A DNA stretch of 64,000 nucleotides. Origin: Paenibacillus_E oryzisoli_A. Lineage in GTDB: Bacteria > Bacillota > Bacilli > Paenibacillales > NBRC-103111. The position numbers were made by a program, and so were the translations under genes. The stretch spans positions 124,001 to 188,000 of the forward strand of contig NZ_JBCMUN010000011.1 in NCBI RefSeq assembly GCF_050467285.1. The letters run 5' to 3'. Below the pieces are notes generated by a model. That model searched no databases, was not told where the DNA came from, and was given only the letters and a program-made list of their open reading frames with translations. Numbering within the stretch: position 1 is the stretch's first letter; each line of letters opens with the position of its first letter. Shown here in pieces: positions 42,921 to 51,689 of the stretch.

Positions 42921-44417
42921 CTACGCCTGCGCGACTTGCTCCTGAAGCCCAGCTTGCTTGGATGGCTTGGAGGTGTCCGGCTTCGGCGCGGATGGTTTGA
43001 GTTTACCGATGAAGAAGGCAAGCGGTAGTGCAACCAGAACGATGATCGTCGCGATCGTGTAGACGTCGTTGACGCTCATGGTGAACGCCATCGCGCCTGC
43101 ATGCTGCTGGTTCGTGTCGCCGCCGGCCATCAGCGTTTTGGCATGATCGACAGAGCGGGAAGACAGGAGAGTTGTAAAAATAGCAATCGCGAAAGATCCG
43201 AACACGTTGCGGATCCAGTTCGAGATCGAGGAAGCATGCCCGGACAGATGCCGCGGGATTGTTTCCATGGACGCGTTGCTCGCCGGCATCATCACCATGC
43301 CGATCCCGAGGTTACGTACAACCATCCACCAGACAATGTAGCTGTGCGGAATGTCAATGCTGCCCCAGCTCAACATGAAGGAGCCTAGCGCCAGCAGCAC
43401 GATGCCGCAGACCATGAGCCAACGCGGCCCAATGGACGTATAGAGCTTGCCGATAATCGGCATGACAAGCGCCATCGCAAGGGAAGCTGGCAGCAGGATG
43501 AGCCCGGTATCCATCGCGGATACCTGCTGGATGCGCTGCAGGAACAACGGCGTGAGCAGCGTACCGGAGTACAGGCTGATCGTCAGGATCACTGTAATGA
43601 TCACATTAAGGGTATAGCGGCTATATTTAAATACTTGTAAATTCAGCAGTGGCGTATCCGTTGTGAGCTGGCGCCAGATGAAGGCGATGAGCATGACCAC
43701 GCCCACGGCGAACAGAGCCAGAACTTTACCGGACGTCCACCCCCACGTATGTCCTTGCCCCAGGGCAAGAAGCAGCGTCGAAGAGCTTCCCAATACGGTG
43801 ATAAAGCCGAAACCGTCAAATTTTTTGGGAACACTGAGACGGTAATACGGAATGTAACGTACTACTAAGAAGGTTGCGATAAGGCCGATTGGAATGTTCA
43901 TCAGGAACAGCCATTGCCACGCGAAGTTTTGCAGCAGCCAGCCGCTGAATGTCGGCCCGATGGCCGGCGCCAGCATGGAGGCAAGCGACCAAAGTGCAAT
44001 CGCCATTGCTTGCCTTTCACGCGGTACGACTTGGTAGACAATCGCCATGGACGCCGGCAGAATCAAGCCGCTGAACGTCCCCTGCAAAATCCGGAACGCG
44101 ATCAGGGAATACGGATCCCAAGCGAGCGCACATAGGCAGGATGCGACGGTAAAGCCGATAATGGAGACGAAGAATAGGCGCTTGTAGCTGAATTTTTCGC
44201 CTAAGTAGCCGACAATCGGTGCAAATGTGCCCATCGCCAGCATGAAGCCGGTTAGCGTCCACTGAATCGTGCCCAGGCTTGTGGTAAAATGATCTTGTAA
44301 AATCGGCAGCGCAATATTAATCGTACTCGATGCCAGTACGCACAGGAACGATCCGACAAATATAGCAATCATAATCGGCCAAAACTTGACTGCCGGTTGT
44401 TGCTCAGTTGCTTGCAT
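42921..44417 (-). CDS. MFS multidrug transporter, DHA2 (14-helix) family
   Basis: Drug:proton antiporter of 498 residues. Features of the EmrB/QacA branch: ASSTINIALPILQDHF in helix 1, WTLTGFMLAMGTFAPIVGYL, the motif A-like GYLGEKFSYKRLF and motif C-like helix 5 GPTFSGWLLQ. The C-terminus is cytoplasmic and basic. Diverges from a PadR regulator across an inverted repeat, so induction by exported compounds is likely. Confidence 0.94.
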   Translation of the reverse strand: MQATEQQPAVKFWPIMIAIFVGSFLCVLASSTINIALPILQDHFTTSLGTIQWTLTGFMLAMGTFAPIVGYLGEKFSYKRLFFVSIIGFTVASCLCALAWDPYSLIAFRILQGTFSGLILPASMAIVYQVVPRERQAMAIALWSLASMLAPAIGPTFSGWLLQNFAWQWLFLMNIPIGLIATFLVVRYIPYYRLSVPKKFDGFGFITVLGSSSTLLLALGQGHTWGWTSGKVLALFAVGVVMLIAFIWRQLTTDTPLLNLQVFKYSRYTLNVIITVILTISLYSGTLLTPLFLQRIQQVSAMDTGLILLPASLAMALVMPIIGKLYTSIGPRWLMVCGIVLLALGSFMLSWGSIDIPHSYIVWWMVVRNLGIGMVMMPASNASMETIPRHLSGHASSISNWIRNVFGSFAIAIFTTLLSSRSVDHAKTLMAGGDTNQQHAGAMAFTMSVNDVYTIATIIVLVALPLAFFIGKLKPSAPKPDTSKPSKQAGLQEQVAQA

Positions 44418-44446
44418 GATGGTTTCGCCTCTCTCTTCTCTTTACG

Positions 44447-44466
44447 ATATGTCTTTATTTACATAT
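44447..44466. promoter_or_regulatory. Probable PadR operator
   Basis: Perfect inverted repeat ATATGT-N8-ACATAT between the divergent pump and PadR genes. The ATGT/ACAT half sites are those known for PadR-like repressors. Confidence 0.6.
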
Positions 44467-44542
44467 AATTATGCCGTGAACTATCGTACACCAAATGCAA
44501 GATAATGTCTATGTCAAAATTGATATATGGAAAGGATTTTTC

Positions 44543-45097
44543 ATGAATACGCTATCCTACGGACTGCTGAGCATGCTTACGTTTGCTTCTTATTCCGGTT
44601 ATGATTTGATGCAAAAAATCCAGCCGTTCTGGCCCGCGAAGCACAGCCAAATTTATCCGCTCCTCGCCCAGTTGGAGCGCGACGGCTACATCCAGCACGA
44701 GCTTGTCGTTCAGCCCGACAAGCCCGATAAGAAAGTGCATTCCTTAACCGATCGCGGCCGGCAGGCGTTGGCGGAATGGTTGTCCCAGCCGGCTTGTCCG
44801 CCGGTGACGCGCGACGAGCTGAGCTTGAAGCTGTTTTGCATGAAAGAGGGCGATCCCGCCGATATCCAGCGGTTGTTGGAGCAGCGTGTGGCATACTGCC
44901 GTGAGAAGTTGGTGTGGTTCCACGCCAAGTCGGAGCTGTATGCCCACGAGCGGATGGACTCGTCGCCCGGTATCGTGCTGCTGATGCGGCGCGCGCTGTT
45001 CAGCTTCCAGTCCGAGCTGGACTGGGCGGAATGGGCGCTGAAGGAGCTGCGGGGCGAGGGGTGGCGCGGAGGTGGTGAGTGTTGCACGGGAGACTGA
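44543..45097 (+). CDS. PadR family transcriptional regulator
   Basis: Repressor of 184 residues. N-terminal winged helix (YGLLSMLTFASYSGYDLMQK to KVHSLTDRGRQALAEWL, about 1-78) followed by the helical C-terminal Vir-type dimerisation domain. Start at 44543 with AAAGGA 6 bases upstream; the longer frame is not needed. It probably controls itself and the divergent MFS pump. Confidence 0.92.
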   Translation: MNTLSYGLLSMLTFASYSGYDLMQKIQPFWPAKHSQIYPLLAQLERDGYIQHELVVQPDKPDKKVHSLTDRGRQALAEWLSQPACPPVTRDELSLKLFCMKEGDPADIQRLLEQRVAYCREKLVWFHAKSELYAHERMDSSPGIVLLMRRALFSFQSELDWAEWALKELRGEGWRGGGECCTGD

Positions 45098-45201
45098 TGA
45101 ACGTGGAAAACGCAGGCACTTGTCTGGCGCAGTTGGTGATAAGTGCGCGCGCGGGCCAGGAGTTACCGGTACGGCGGCGGCTAGCCGTGTGAGCTTCTAC
45201 C

Positions 45202-45399
45202 ATTAAGAGGGGTGAACCACTCTTAATTTGTGATTTTGGCGGACTTACCATGAAATAAGAGGGGGTGAACCACTCTTATTTCATGCTGCAAGCGCCATTG
45301 CCGCCCGTTTTCACTAAAATAGAGGTGGCTAGTCCCTCTTATTTGGCGAATGGGCCGGCATTCTTATCCAATAAGAGTGGTTTCCCCCTCTTATTGGAT
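45202..45399. repeat. Four-palindrome intergenic array 8 (AAGAGGG flavour, second copy)
   Basis: Strong palindromes centred at 45214 (ATTAAGAG/CTCTTAAT), 45267 (ATGAAATAAG/CTTATTTCAT), 45330 (AAATA-GAGG/CCTCTTATTT) and 45382 (12-bp stem ATCCAATAAGAG/CTCTTATTGGAT): spacings 53, 63, 52. The outer stem sequences differ between units, yet both arms change together. Confidence 0.85.
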
Positions 45400-45509
45400 T
45401 GCTGCAACGCGCGGTTCACAGAGACGCGTGGCAGCAGCACCTCGCCGCCCCGGCGCAGCGCAGTGCGAAGAGCAAGATCGGCGTTGAACCACGCCACCCA
45501 GTCAAACAC

Positions 45510-45559
45510 AAAAAAACTTGCCGCCGCTCAAACGTGAGCGGTTCGGCAAGTTTTTTTTC
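45510..45559. terminator. Strong hairpin with flanking A and T runs
   Basis: AACTTGCCG/CGGCAAGTT outer stem and CCGCTCA/TGAGCGG inner stem, A run before and T8 after. Works for plus-strand transcripts after padR; on the minus strand it follows the SRPBCC gene by 150 bases. Confidence 0.85.
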
Positions 45560-45709
45560 ACATGAGCGCAAGGGAGCGAGGGCCTGTGCTATCGGGCAGC
45601 CAAGACGTAAACACAGATGCAGACACAGGCGCGTACCGCAGATGCACCGCGGCCCCGTCGCAATCGCGGACAGATCCGCGCCGTCGGGCCGGTCTCTCCG
45701 CGCAGCCGG

Positions 45710-46162
45710 CTACCCCCGCGCCACGTGCGCGTCCGGCGCCTTGTCGCCGACCAGGCCAAGCACGAGGCCGTGCTCCAGGTAGGCTTTCAGCCCGCAGAGC
45801 ACAATCGTGAAGCCCTCGGTTGCATCGAGGGCTTGCTGCACAGCATCCTCCCCGGTGAAGCCGGAGTTGGTGATCGTGACGATCGTCTCGTACACCGAAC
45901 GCGGCGTGAACGTCCATTCGACGCGAGAACCGAAGTCGACGACGATCTTGCGGTTTTCCTCAAGCTCGAGCACCTTCACATCCGCAGCGGCACCGTACAT
46001 TTCCCACTCCCAGCGCACGGTCTGGCCCAGCGCCAAGCTGCCGCTGCTGCGCGTGAACCAGAACTTCGTCGTCAGCTCAGGCTGAGTAAAAGCTTGAAAC
46101 ACCTCGGCAACCGGTTTACGAAACATCATTTCCACTTTTGCAACTGGCACAGAACTCGACAT
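45710..46162 (-). CDS. SRPBCC (AHSA1-like) domain protein
   Basis: Soluble protein of 150 residues with the START/Bet v1-like fold of the AHSA1 family: FRKPVAEVFQAFTQPELTTKFWFTRSSG at the N-terminus, EWEMYGAAADVKVLELEENR in the middle and a C-terminal helix. Such proteins bind hydrophobic ligands or act in stress responses; the role here is unknown. The plus-strand frames over it are shadows. Confidence 0.88.
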   Translation of the reverse strand: MSSSVPVAKVEMMFRKPVAEVFQAFTQPELTTKFWFTRSSGSLALGQTVRWEWEMYGAAADVKVLELEENRKIVVDFGSRVEWTFTPRSVYETIVTITNSGFTGEDAVQQALDATEGFTIVLCGLKAYLEHGLVLGLVGDKAPDAHVARG

Positions 46163-46206
46163 GGATAAGATCCTCTCCCTCTCGTATCAAATCGTACAAC
46201 TTGTAC

Positions 46207-46707
46207 TTACAACCCCGCGCCAAGCTTGGCAACAAACTGCTCCAGATACTGCTGATCGACCGCGTCAAACCGATCCACCCGCGGGCTATCGATATCCAGC
46301 ACGCCGATCAAGCGATCTCCTGCCACGAGGGGCACGACGATCTCCGATCGCGATGCCGCGTCGCAGGCGATATGCCCGGGGAACGCGTGCACGTCAGGCA
46401 CAAGCACCGTTTCGCGGCGAGCTGCGGACGTCCCGCAGACCCCGCGGCCGAACGGGATTCGCACGCAGGCCGGCAGGCCTTGGAACGGCCCCAGTACAAG
46501 CTCTTCTTTACCAGCAGCCGCCAGAGCCTCATCCACCAGGTAGAATCCCACCCAGTTAATGTCCTGCAAAAATTGCCCGAGCAGCGCAGCCCCGTTCGCC
46601 AGATTGGCGATCAGGTTCGTCTCGTCATGAATCAGCGCTTCCAGCTGCCCCAGCAGCAATGTATATTGTTCCTCACGCGTACCGTCATAGTGGACTGGTG
46701 CAAACAT
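46207..46707 (-). CDS. Free methionine-(R)-sulfoxide reductase (GAF domain)
   Basis: Enzyme of 166 residues reducing free methionine-R-sulfoxide. The GAF fold carries the three conserved cysteines C81 (LPACVRIP), C91 (RGVCGTSA) and C115 (GHIACDAASRSEI), at positions matching those of the E. coli enzyme. Start at the ATG at 46707 (MFAPVHYDG). Monocistronic, cytoplasmic, part of oxidative damage repair. The upstream frame extension lacks conservation. Confidence 0.92.
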   Translation of the reverse strand: MFAPVHYDGTREEQYTLLLGQLEALIHDETNLIANLANGAALLGQFLQDINWVGFYLVDEALAAAGKEELVLGPFQGLPACVRIPFGRGVCGTSAARRETVLVPDVHAFPGHIACDAASRSEIVVPLVAGDRLIGVLDIDSPRVDRFDAVDQQYLEQFVAKLGAGL

Positions 46708-46790
46708 CGAGTCATCATCCTTTTCATCATTGTGCACCTCTATCATAAAAGAAAAAAAGACAACCGGTCAAATAACCGATTGCCTTCCCT

Positions 46791-47480
46791 TTATTTTTGC
46801 CCGTAATAGGCGTTCGCCCCGTGCTTACGAAGAAAATGACGATCCAACAGCGTCTGGTCCATCGGCTGAATGTCAGGATTAAGCGTATACGTGCGGTACG
46901 CAATTTTCGCCACTTCTTCGACCACAACGGCGTTGTGGACGGCATTATGCGGGTCCGTTCCCCAACAGAACGGCGCATGGCAGTACACCAGCACGCCCGG
47001 CACCATCGCGGGGTCGAGATCCTGAAACGTCTCGATAATAACATTCCCGGTCTCCAGCTCGTACGCACCTTTAATCTCCGCTTCCGTCATCGCCCGCGTA
47101 CACGGTACCTCGCCGTAGAAATAATCCGCGTGCGTCGTCCCGAGCGCCGGAATCGCCCGCCCCGCCTGCGCCCAGCTCGTCGCCCACGGCGAATGCGTGT
47201 GTACGATGCCGCCCAGCGACGGGAACGCGCGGTACAGCGCCAGATGCGTCGGCGTATCCGATGACGGCTTCAGCCGCCCTTCCACCACCTCGCCCGCCAA
47301 GCTCAGCACGACCAAATCCTCCGCCCGCAGCGCCTCATACGGCACACCGCTCGGCTTGATCACCACAAGCCCCTGCTCGCGGTCGATCCCGCTGACATTG
47401 CCCCAAGTAAACGTCACCAGCCGATGCTTGGGCAAATCCAAGTTCGCTTCCAAAACCGCCTGCTTCAATGCTTCCAACAC
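46791..47480 (-). CDS. araD: L-ribulose-5-phosphate 4-epimerase
   Basis: Enzyme of 229 residues of L-arabinose breakdown, giving D-xylulose 5-phosphate. Class II aldolase-like fold: GNVSGID, KPSGVPYE, SSDTPTH, the Zn ligands H94/H96 in VHTHSPWA and a third His in VYCHAPFCWG. Starts at GTG (47480), 10 bases after AAGGTG. No araA or araB is adjacent, but AraR-type boxes precede the gene. Confidence 0.94.
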   Translation of the reverse strand: MLEALKQAVLEANLDLPKHRLVTFTWGNVSGIDREQGLVVIKPSGVPYEALRAEDLVVLSLAGEVVEGRLKPSSDTPTHLALYRAFPSLGGIVHTHSPWATSWAQAGRAIPALGTTHADYFYGEVPCTRAMTEAEIKGAYELETGNVIIETFQDLDPAMVPGVLVYCHAPFCWGTDPHNAVHNAVVVEEVAKIAYRTYTLNPDIQPMDQTLLDRHFLRKHGANAYYGQK

Positions 47481-47501
47481 AAGCGCTCAACACCTTCCGT
47501 C

Positions 47502-47594
47502 AAATGTACGTACACTCATTATACACTTGTACGTACATGTTGACTAGATGTTCCCGGGATTTCTGCACCTACAACAATCTTGTATGTACAAAAA
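47502..47594 (-). promoter_or_regulatory. AraR-type operators upstream of araD
   Basis: Three matches to the AraR box (core TGTACGTACA): AAATGTACGTACACT (47502-47516), ACTTGTACGTACATGT (47525-47540) and TTGTATGTACAAAAA (47580-47594). A TATAAT on the minus strand (47523-47518) lies between the first two, so binding would block the promoter. Arabinose should relieve repression. Confidence 0.75.
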
Positions 47595-47625
47595 CAACAC
47601 GAACGGCGCCTCCCACTTTACACTA

Positions 47626-48849
47626 CTACGTATGAATAATCGAAAACACGATCGTCTTCCCGTCCGCTTCCAGCCGCGTCTCGACCGAGAAGCTGCCGAT
47701 CTGCTTCGTCGTCGTCTCCAGATTGCCTTTGGCCGAAGCTTCCGCGCAGGCCGCGGTAAACTGCCGATAAAAAATATCGGCGTCATACCCGAACAGGAAA
47801 TCCGTAAATTTACGGATGCTTTCCGTATTGCGCGCGAGTGCTCCGTCCTGCAAGCGGACGGTCACGCCGTAGGTGGCGAACTGCGGGTCCAGCCACAGCG
47901 AGACTTCGCTGCTGTTTCGCGCTTCCGCGGTCGCGCCGCTTAACGCCTTATTTTTCGCCTCCGCATTCTCGAACAGACGCAGCGTCGTCTCCTCCAGATC
48001 ATAGTTCGTACCCCGCAGCTTGCCTGCCGCCTCCATGACCTCATACGCCTGCAGCATCCGCTCATCCGGAAAAATCAGCTTCTTATAGCTGCCATCCTTC
48101 GTGGGCACGACCTTCACGTAGCCCTCGCCCACACTGTCGACGTTCAGCCGCTTTGACTTGTCCTGCAGCCGGGCAATGATTTCCAGCGCCTCCGCGCGCG
48201 TCACATACCGGCCAACGCCGAAGTATCCGTTCGGATACCCTTCCATGATGCCTTTGGTCAGGGCTTCGCCGATGAATTTTTGCTGTCTGGCCGTGGCGCT
48301 CTGCAAATCCCCAAACCGCGCAGCCGCCCGCAGGCTGTACGTCTCATCTTCCAGATACTCCGTTTCCTTCATTAAATAGTACAAAATCTCCGCGACATCC
48401 TCCCGCTTCAGCGCCGCCTTGTAATCCGCAAATTGCCCCTTGGAGATAAAATGCAGATCCGTCGCCAGGTCCAGATACGGCTTCGCCCAATACCCGACCG
48501 TGCTCGGCTTGAACGTAAAGTCCCGGTAATCCTGCTGCAAAATGCTCTGATTGCTCGCGCTCAGCGCTCCCAGAAAGGAGCTCTTCCATTTCCGCTCCCC
48601 GTTCGGGTACAGATCGGTGTAGGCGAGCAGCGCGATTTTTACAAATTGATCCGCCGTCACCGTCTCATCGGGCCGGAACGTCCCGTCCGGAAAGCCGTCC
48701 AGCAGTCCCTGCTGCCCCATCACAGAGATCGTTGGCTCTGCCCAATGTCCGCGTGTATCCGTGAATCCGGCCGCAGCCGCTGAGCTCCCCCCTGCCGTCA
48801 GCATCCCGGCGATAACCAATGTCGAAACCCATGTATGCCATCGTTTCAT
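47626..48849 (-). CDS. SLH-domain surface protein of unknown function
   Basis: Exported protein of 407 residues. Signal peptide to about residue 27, then SLH-like segments: a clear one at 28-80 (FTDTRGHWAEPTISV, GFPDGTFRPDETVTADQFVK) and degenerate ones at about 115-165 and 180-225 (GIMEGYPNGYFGVGRYVTRAEALEIIARL). The C-terminal 170 residues are an unrecognised alpha/beta domain ending in SFSVETRLEADGK. It probably sits at the cell wall. Its end lies close to the divergent araD control region. Confidence 0.85.
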   Translation of the reverse strand: MKRWHTWVSTLVIAGMLTAGGSSAAAAGFTDTRGHWAEPTISVMGQQGLLDGFPDGTFRPDETVTADQFVKIALLAYTDLYPNGERKWKSSFLGALSASNQSILQQDYRDFTFKPSTVGYWAKPYLDLATDLHFISKGQFADYKAALKREDVAEILYYLMKETEYLEDETYSLRAAARFGDLQSATARQQKFIGEALTKGIMEGYPNGYFGVGRYVTRAEALEIIARLQDKSKRLNVDSVGEGYVKVVPTKDGSYKKLIFPDERMLQAYEVMEAAGKLRGTNYDLEETTLRLFENAEAKNKALSGATAEARNSSEVSLWLDPQFATYGVTVRLQDGALARNTESIRKFTDFLFGYDADIFYRQFTAACAEASAKGNLETTTKQIGSFSVETRLEADGKTIVFSIIHT

Positions 48850-48993
48850 TGTCGTATTTGCTCCGCTTCTGTCTAATTTTCGGTAGGTACCATCCTATAG
48901 GATAATCTTTCCGCATCCCTTTGAGAACGGGCTTTAAGCCCAACTCTTGCGCCCTGCGAGGCCCTAAGCTTCCTGGGACCAGCGCCATGAGAA

Positions 48994-49037
48994 AACAAAA
49001 AGAACCTCACCCTCCACCTAGGTAGAAAGTAAGGTTC
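48994..49037 (-). terminator. Terminator of the hypothetical protein gene
   Basis: AGAACCTcAC/GTAAGGTTC arms (49001-49037) with a T-rich tail on the minus strand (49000-48994). It lies just after the stop at 49043. Confidence 0.75.
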
Positions 49038-49042
49038 CGCTG

Positions 49043-49495
49043 CTAACTGCCGAGTTTGCGGCCTGCGCCGACGGTTCGCTGCGAGTTGTAATAGCGCATC
49101 CAATCGACAAAATATATCATTTTCGACAAATAATCCGGTCCACTCCCTTGCAGATACGCATACTTCTCGTCCTGAAGCAGCTGATGCAGCTCGTACGCTT
49201 TCACGTACAGAGCCTTAGTAAACGCCTCTTCCGTCTGCGGCTTGTGCAGATCCGACCCGCGCGACAGCTCAATCTCCTCGATGACCGCTCCGCGATAGTA
49301 GGGATGCACGTCCACGAGATAACCTTTCTCCACGTAAGCCAGGCCGGTGAACTCCCACGGAAGCCAGATCAGATTCGTCTTGTGATCCTCCAGCTTTACC
49401 GTGTGAACCAAGCCCTGATTCAGGGCGATCGGCTGCGGATAGTTGCTGATATGACCGGACCGGATATGATCCGCAATATGTTCAACGAAATTCAT
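49043..49495 (-). CDS. Conserved hypothetical protein
   Basis: Soluble protein of 150 residues, not recognised. Aromatic-rich with NLIWLPWEFTGLAYVEKGYL and LSKMIYFVDWMRYYNSQRTV. No signal peptide or membrane helix. Ribosome site AGAGGA; terminator after the stop. It diverges from the ECF sigma gene. Confidence 0.7.
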   Translation of the reverse strand: MNFVEHIADHIRSGHISNYPQPIALNQGLVHTVKLEDHKTNLIWLPWEFTGLAYVEKGYLVDVHPYYRGAVIEEIELSRGSDLHKPQTEEAFTKALYVKAYELHQLLQDEKYAYLQGSGPDYLSKMIYFVDWMRYYNSQRTVGAGRKLGS

Positions 49496-49671
49496 GCTGC
49501 TCTTCCTCTCGCCTACCGTTTCTCTTGCTTATAGTATTCGCCTGGGGATCGACAAAATCCTCCATAATCCAAGCCAGCGCCGCACAGAATTTACTTCCGT
49601 TTTCTGGGAATAGGGCTTAAACTGAAGGTGGGGTGCGAATGGTATAAAGGGATTTTTTTTATTTTGAAAAA

Positions 49672-49701
49672 TGTAAACCTTTCTAGCCCCTCCTGCGTCT
49701 A
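49672..49701 (+). promoter_or_regulatory. ECF-type autoregulatory promoter of the sigma factor gene
   Basis: A -35 TGTAAACCT (49672-49680) and a -10 CGTCTA (49696-49701), about 16 bases apart, carry the AAC and CGT elements of ECF sigma factors. The -35 resembles that before the flotillin operon (GAAACCTTT). Confidence 0.65.
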
Positions 49702-49720
49702 TTTAAAAGAGGTGAGAAAT

Positions 49721-50293
49721 TTGGAAACCACGGGTGTTCATGTTTTTGACTATTTGAAATACATATCCGAGACGACGGATCAAAAGACGATCCTGCGCAA
49801 TCTGATGGAAACGTACGGGAACGATGTCTGGAATTATGCCTTCAGCATTTGCCGCAACCGGGATACCGCTGACGATATTACCCAGGACACTTTTCTGAAA
49901 GTATACCGCAATCTGACGACTTTTCGAGGCGATGCCGCTGTCAAAACGTGGCTGCTGACGATCACGCGCAATACCGCCTACGACTACCTGCGCAAAGCGT
50001 TCTGGCGCAAGGTCACGCTGGTCGGATTCATTCAATCCGGCGGCACTTCGCAATCGGCGGAAAATGAAGCCGTGGAGCAGCTCTATGCCAGTGACATTTG
50101 GAAAAAGGTGCTGACGCTGTCGCCCAAATACCGCGAGATTCTCATTCTGCATGCGCATTACCACCTTACCACCAAGGAAATGGCAGCGGTCCTCGGCATC
50201 TCCGAAGGCACTGTGAAATCGAGGCTCCACCACGCCAGGCTAAAAGCGCTTAGCTTGAAGGAGCGTGAAACGCTTGAGCACGAACCCTCCTGA
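49721..50293 (+). CDS. ECF family RNA polymerase sigma factor
   Basis: Sigma factor of 190 residues. Region 2 contains NRDTADDITQDTFLKVYRNL and FRGDAAVKTWLLTITRN; region 4 contains LSPKYREILILHAHYHLTTK and ISEGTVKSRLHHAR. Starts at TTG (49721), preceded by AGAGGTG; the longer frame would run through the promoter. The following gene overlaps its end and encodes a membrane protein that is a likely anti-sigma factor. Confidence 0.93.
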   Translation: METTGVHVFDYLKYISETTDQKTILRNLMETYGNDVWNYAFSICRNRDTADDITQDTFLKVYRNLTTFRGDAAVKTWLLTITRNTAYDYLRKAFWRKVTLVGFIQSGGTSQSAENEAVEQLYASDIWKKVLTLSPKYREILILHAHYHLTTKEMAAVLGISEGTVKSRLHHARLKALSLKERETLEHEPS

Positions 50294-51605
50294 GCAGGAT
50301 GATTTCCAGCAAGAGCTGGAATCTGAACCGCTGCGGCGGGAGGGCTTTACACCCCGGCTGCAGCACAAGATCGAAGACAGAATCCGGCGGTCTGAGCGTA
50401 TAAAAATCAAGGTAAAACCCCTGTTGATCGCAACCGGGTTTGGCACTTTTCTTCTGGCTGCTGTGCTTTTTCCATGGAGCAGCCTCCATACTCGCAGCGA
50501 TGCGGCTGCGCTGCTGAACAGCCCGGTGCCGGCTGAAGCGTCGTACAGCTCGCTTCCCGCGCCGGTGCCGATCTCCACGGCGCTGCTCATCGGGCTCCGC
50601 ACGGAGCATGAGCCGGCAGTAGCCGGCGGCACGGACGGACGCCCGAAAGGTCTGCGCTACAGCACGTATCGCACGATGCTGATTGCCCCGATTCGCGGGC
50701 AGCTGCGCAAGACGTCCGAAGGCTCCGGTATTTTGATGCCGTATAAGCAAAATTTCTGGAAAATCGATTCGCTCACGCAACCGACCAAAATGGGCGAAAT
50801 CCGCTATTTATCCGCGCGATTAGCGGATCAGCCGGCTGGGCCGGAGCGGCCGACGGCGGATAACGCCGCAGGAGCTGGCGCTGCAACGGGAACCGACGCG
50901 TTCAACCACGTGGAAACGCTGCTGTTCGCCGGCAACCAGTACTTGTCCATCGCCGAGTCCCAGAACGCGTGGGACGGCACGTCTGCCCGCCAGGGCGATC
51001 GCCTCTGGGTGCGCACGCTGCCGCAGCTTAAGGAAAACCAAGGCCGCGTCCTGCCGTTCGCCAAGAAGCCGGCGGCCGCGGACAAAAACCACGTGGCCCT
51101 CGTCGATCTCTACGGGGCCGGTCTTGGCGGCGAGCTGGCGCGTATTCCTCGCGCCATGCAAGCCGTGCCCGGCGAGATCACCGGGCAGAGCTGGGCGATC
51201 CAGCGCGAGCCCGGCCGCTGGGTCGGCAAAGTCGCCGAGACGCTGCCCGTCAGCGCCGTCTCGCCCGACCGCTACGTGATTCACGACTTCCCGAAGGAAC
51301 TTCCGGATAAAGTCGTGAATCACGACGATCTCTGCTGCACGTGGACGGACATCCACGCAGCTTGGCCGGACGCGACGGATGCCTTGACGTCGCCGATGAA
51401 CGATATGCTTGTCGTCTTCGAAGGCGGCAAGCTCAAGTTTTACCCCTACGGGCAGGCGCCGGGCAACGCCCCGCAGCTCACGATCGACCTGCAGCCGGGC
51501 GAGCAGCTCGTTATGGCCCAGTGGGCGACCGATCACTACGTGCAGGAGTGGGTCGACAAGGTCGCCCGCTACCTGCCGGAGCGCCCGATGGCCGCCGGGG
51601 AATAA
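50274..51605 (+). CDS. Single-pass membrane protein, putative anti-sigma factor with a large ectodomain
   Basis: Protein of about 443 residues. A cytoplasmic N-terminus (about 42 residues, EQDDFQQELESEPLRREGFT) is followed by one transmembrane helix (PLLIATGFGTFLLAAVLF) and an extracytoplasmic part of about 380 residues without a recognised domain. It overlaps the sigma gene by 20 bases (TTG at 50274 after AAGGAG; a GTG at 50265 is also in frame), the usual arrangement of sigma/anti-sigma pairs. No zinc-finger HxxxCxxC is present, so if it is an anti-sigma it belongs to another class. Function inferred from position. Confidence 0.75.
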   Translation: MSTNPPEQDDFQQELESEPLRREGFTPRLQHKIEDRIRRSERIKIKVKPLLIATGFGTFLLAAVLFPWSSLHTRSDAAALLNSPVPAEASYSSLPAPVPISTALLIGLRTEHEPAVAGGTDGRPKGLRYSTYRTMLIAPIRGQLRKTSEGSGILMPYKQNFWKIDSLTQPTKMGEIRYLSARLADQPAGPERPTADNAAGAGAATGTDAFNHVETLLFAGNQYLSIAESQNAWDGTSARQGDRLWVRTLPQLKENQGRVLPFAKKPAAADKNHVALVDLYGAGLGGELARIPRAMQAVPGEITGQSWAIQREPGRWVGKVAETLPVSAVSPDRYVIHDFPKELPDKVVNHDDLCCTWTDIHAAWPDATDALTSPMNDMLVVFEGGKLKFYPYGQAPGNAPQLTIDLQPGEQLVMAQWATDHYVQEWVDKVARYLPERPMAAGE

Positions 51606-51656
51606 AAAGAGCGTCCGCTGCAGCCTCCTTCTGGGGGCTGTGAGCGGACGCTCTTT
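51604..51656. terminator. Bidirectional terminator after the ECF sigma operon
   Basis: AAAGAGCGTCCGCT/AGCGGACGCTCTTT long stem around a second small hairpin, followed by TTTT. Confidence 0.9.
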
Positions 51657-51689
51657 TGTGTTGGGCGGGCTGCGTTTGTTCCAGTCGGG

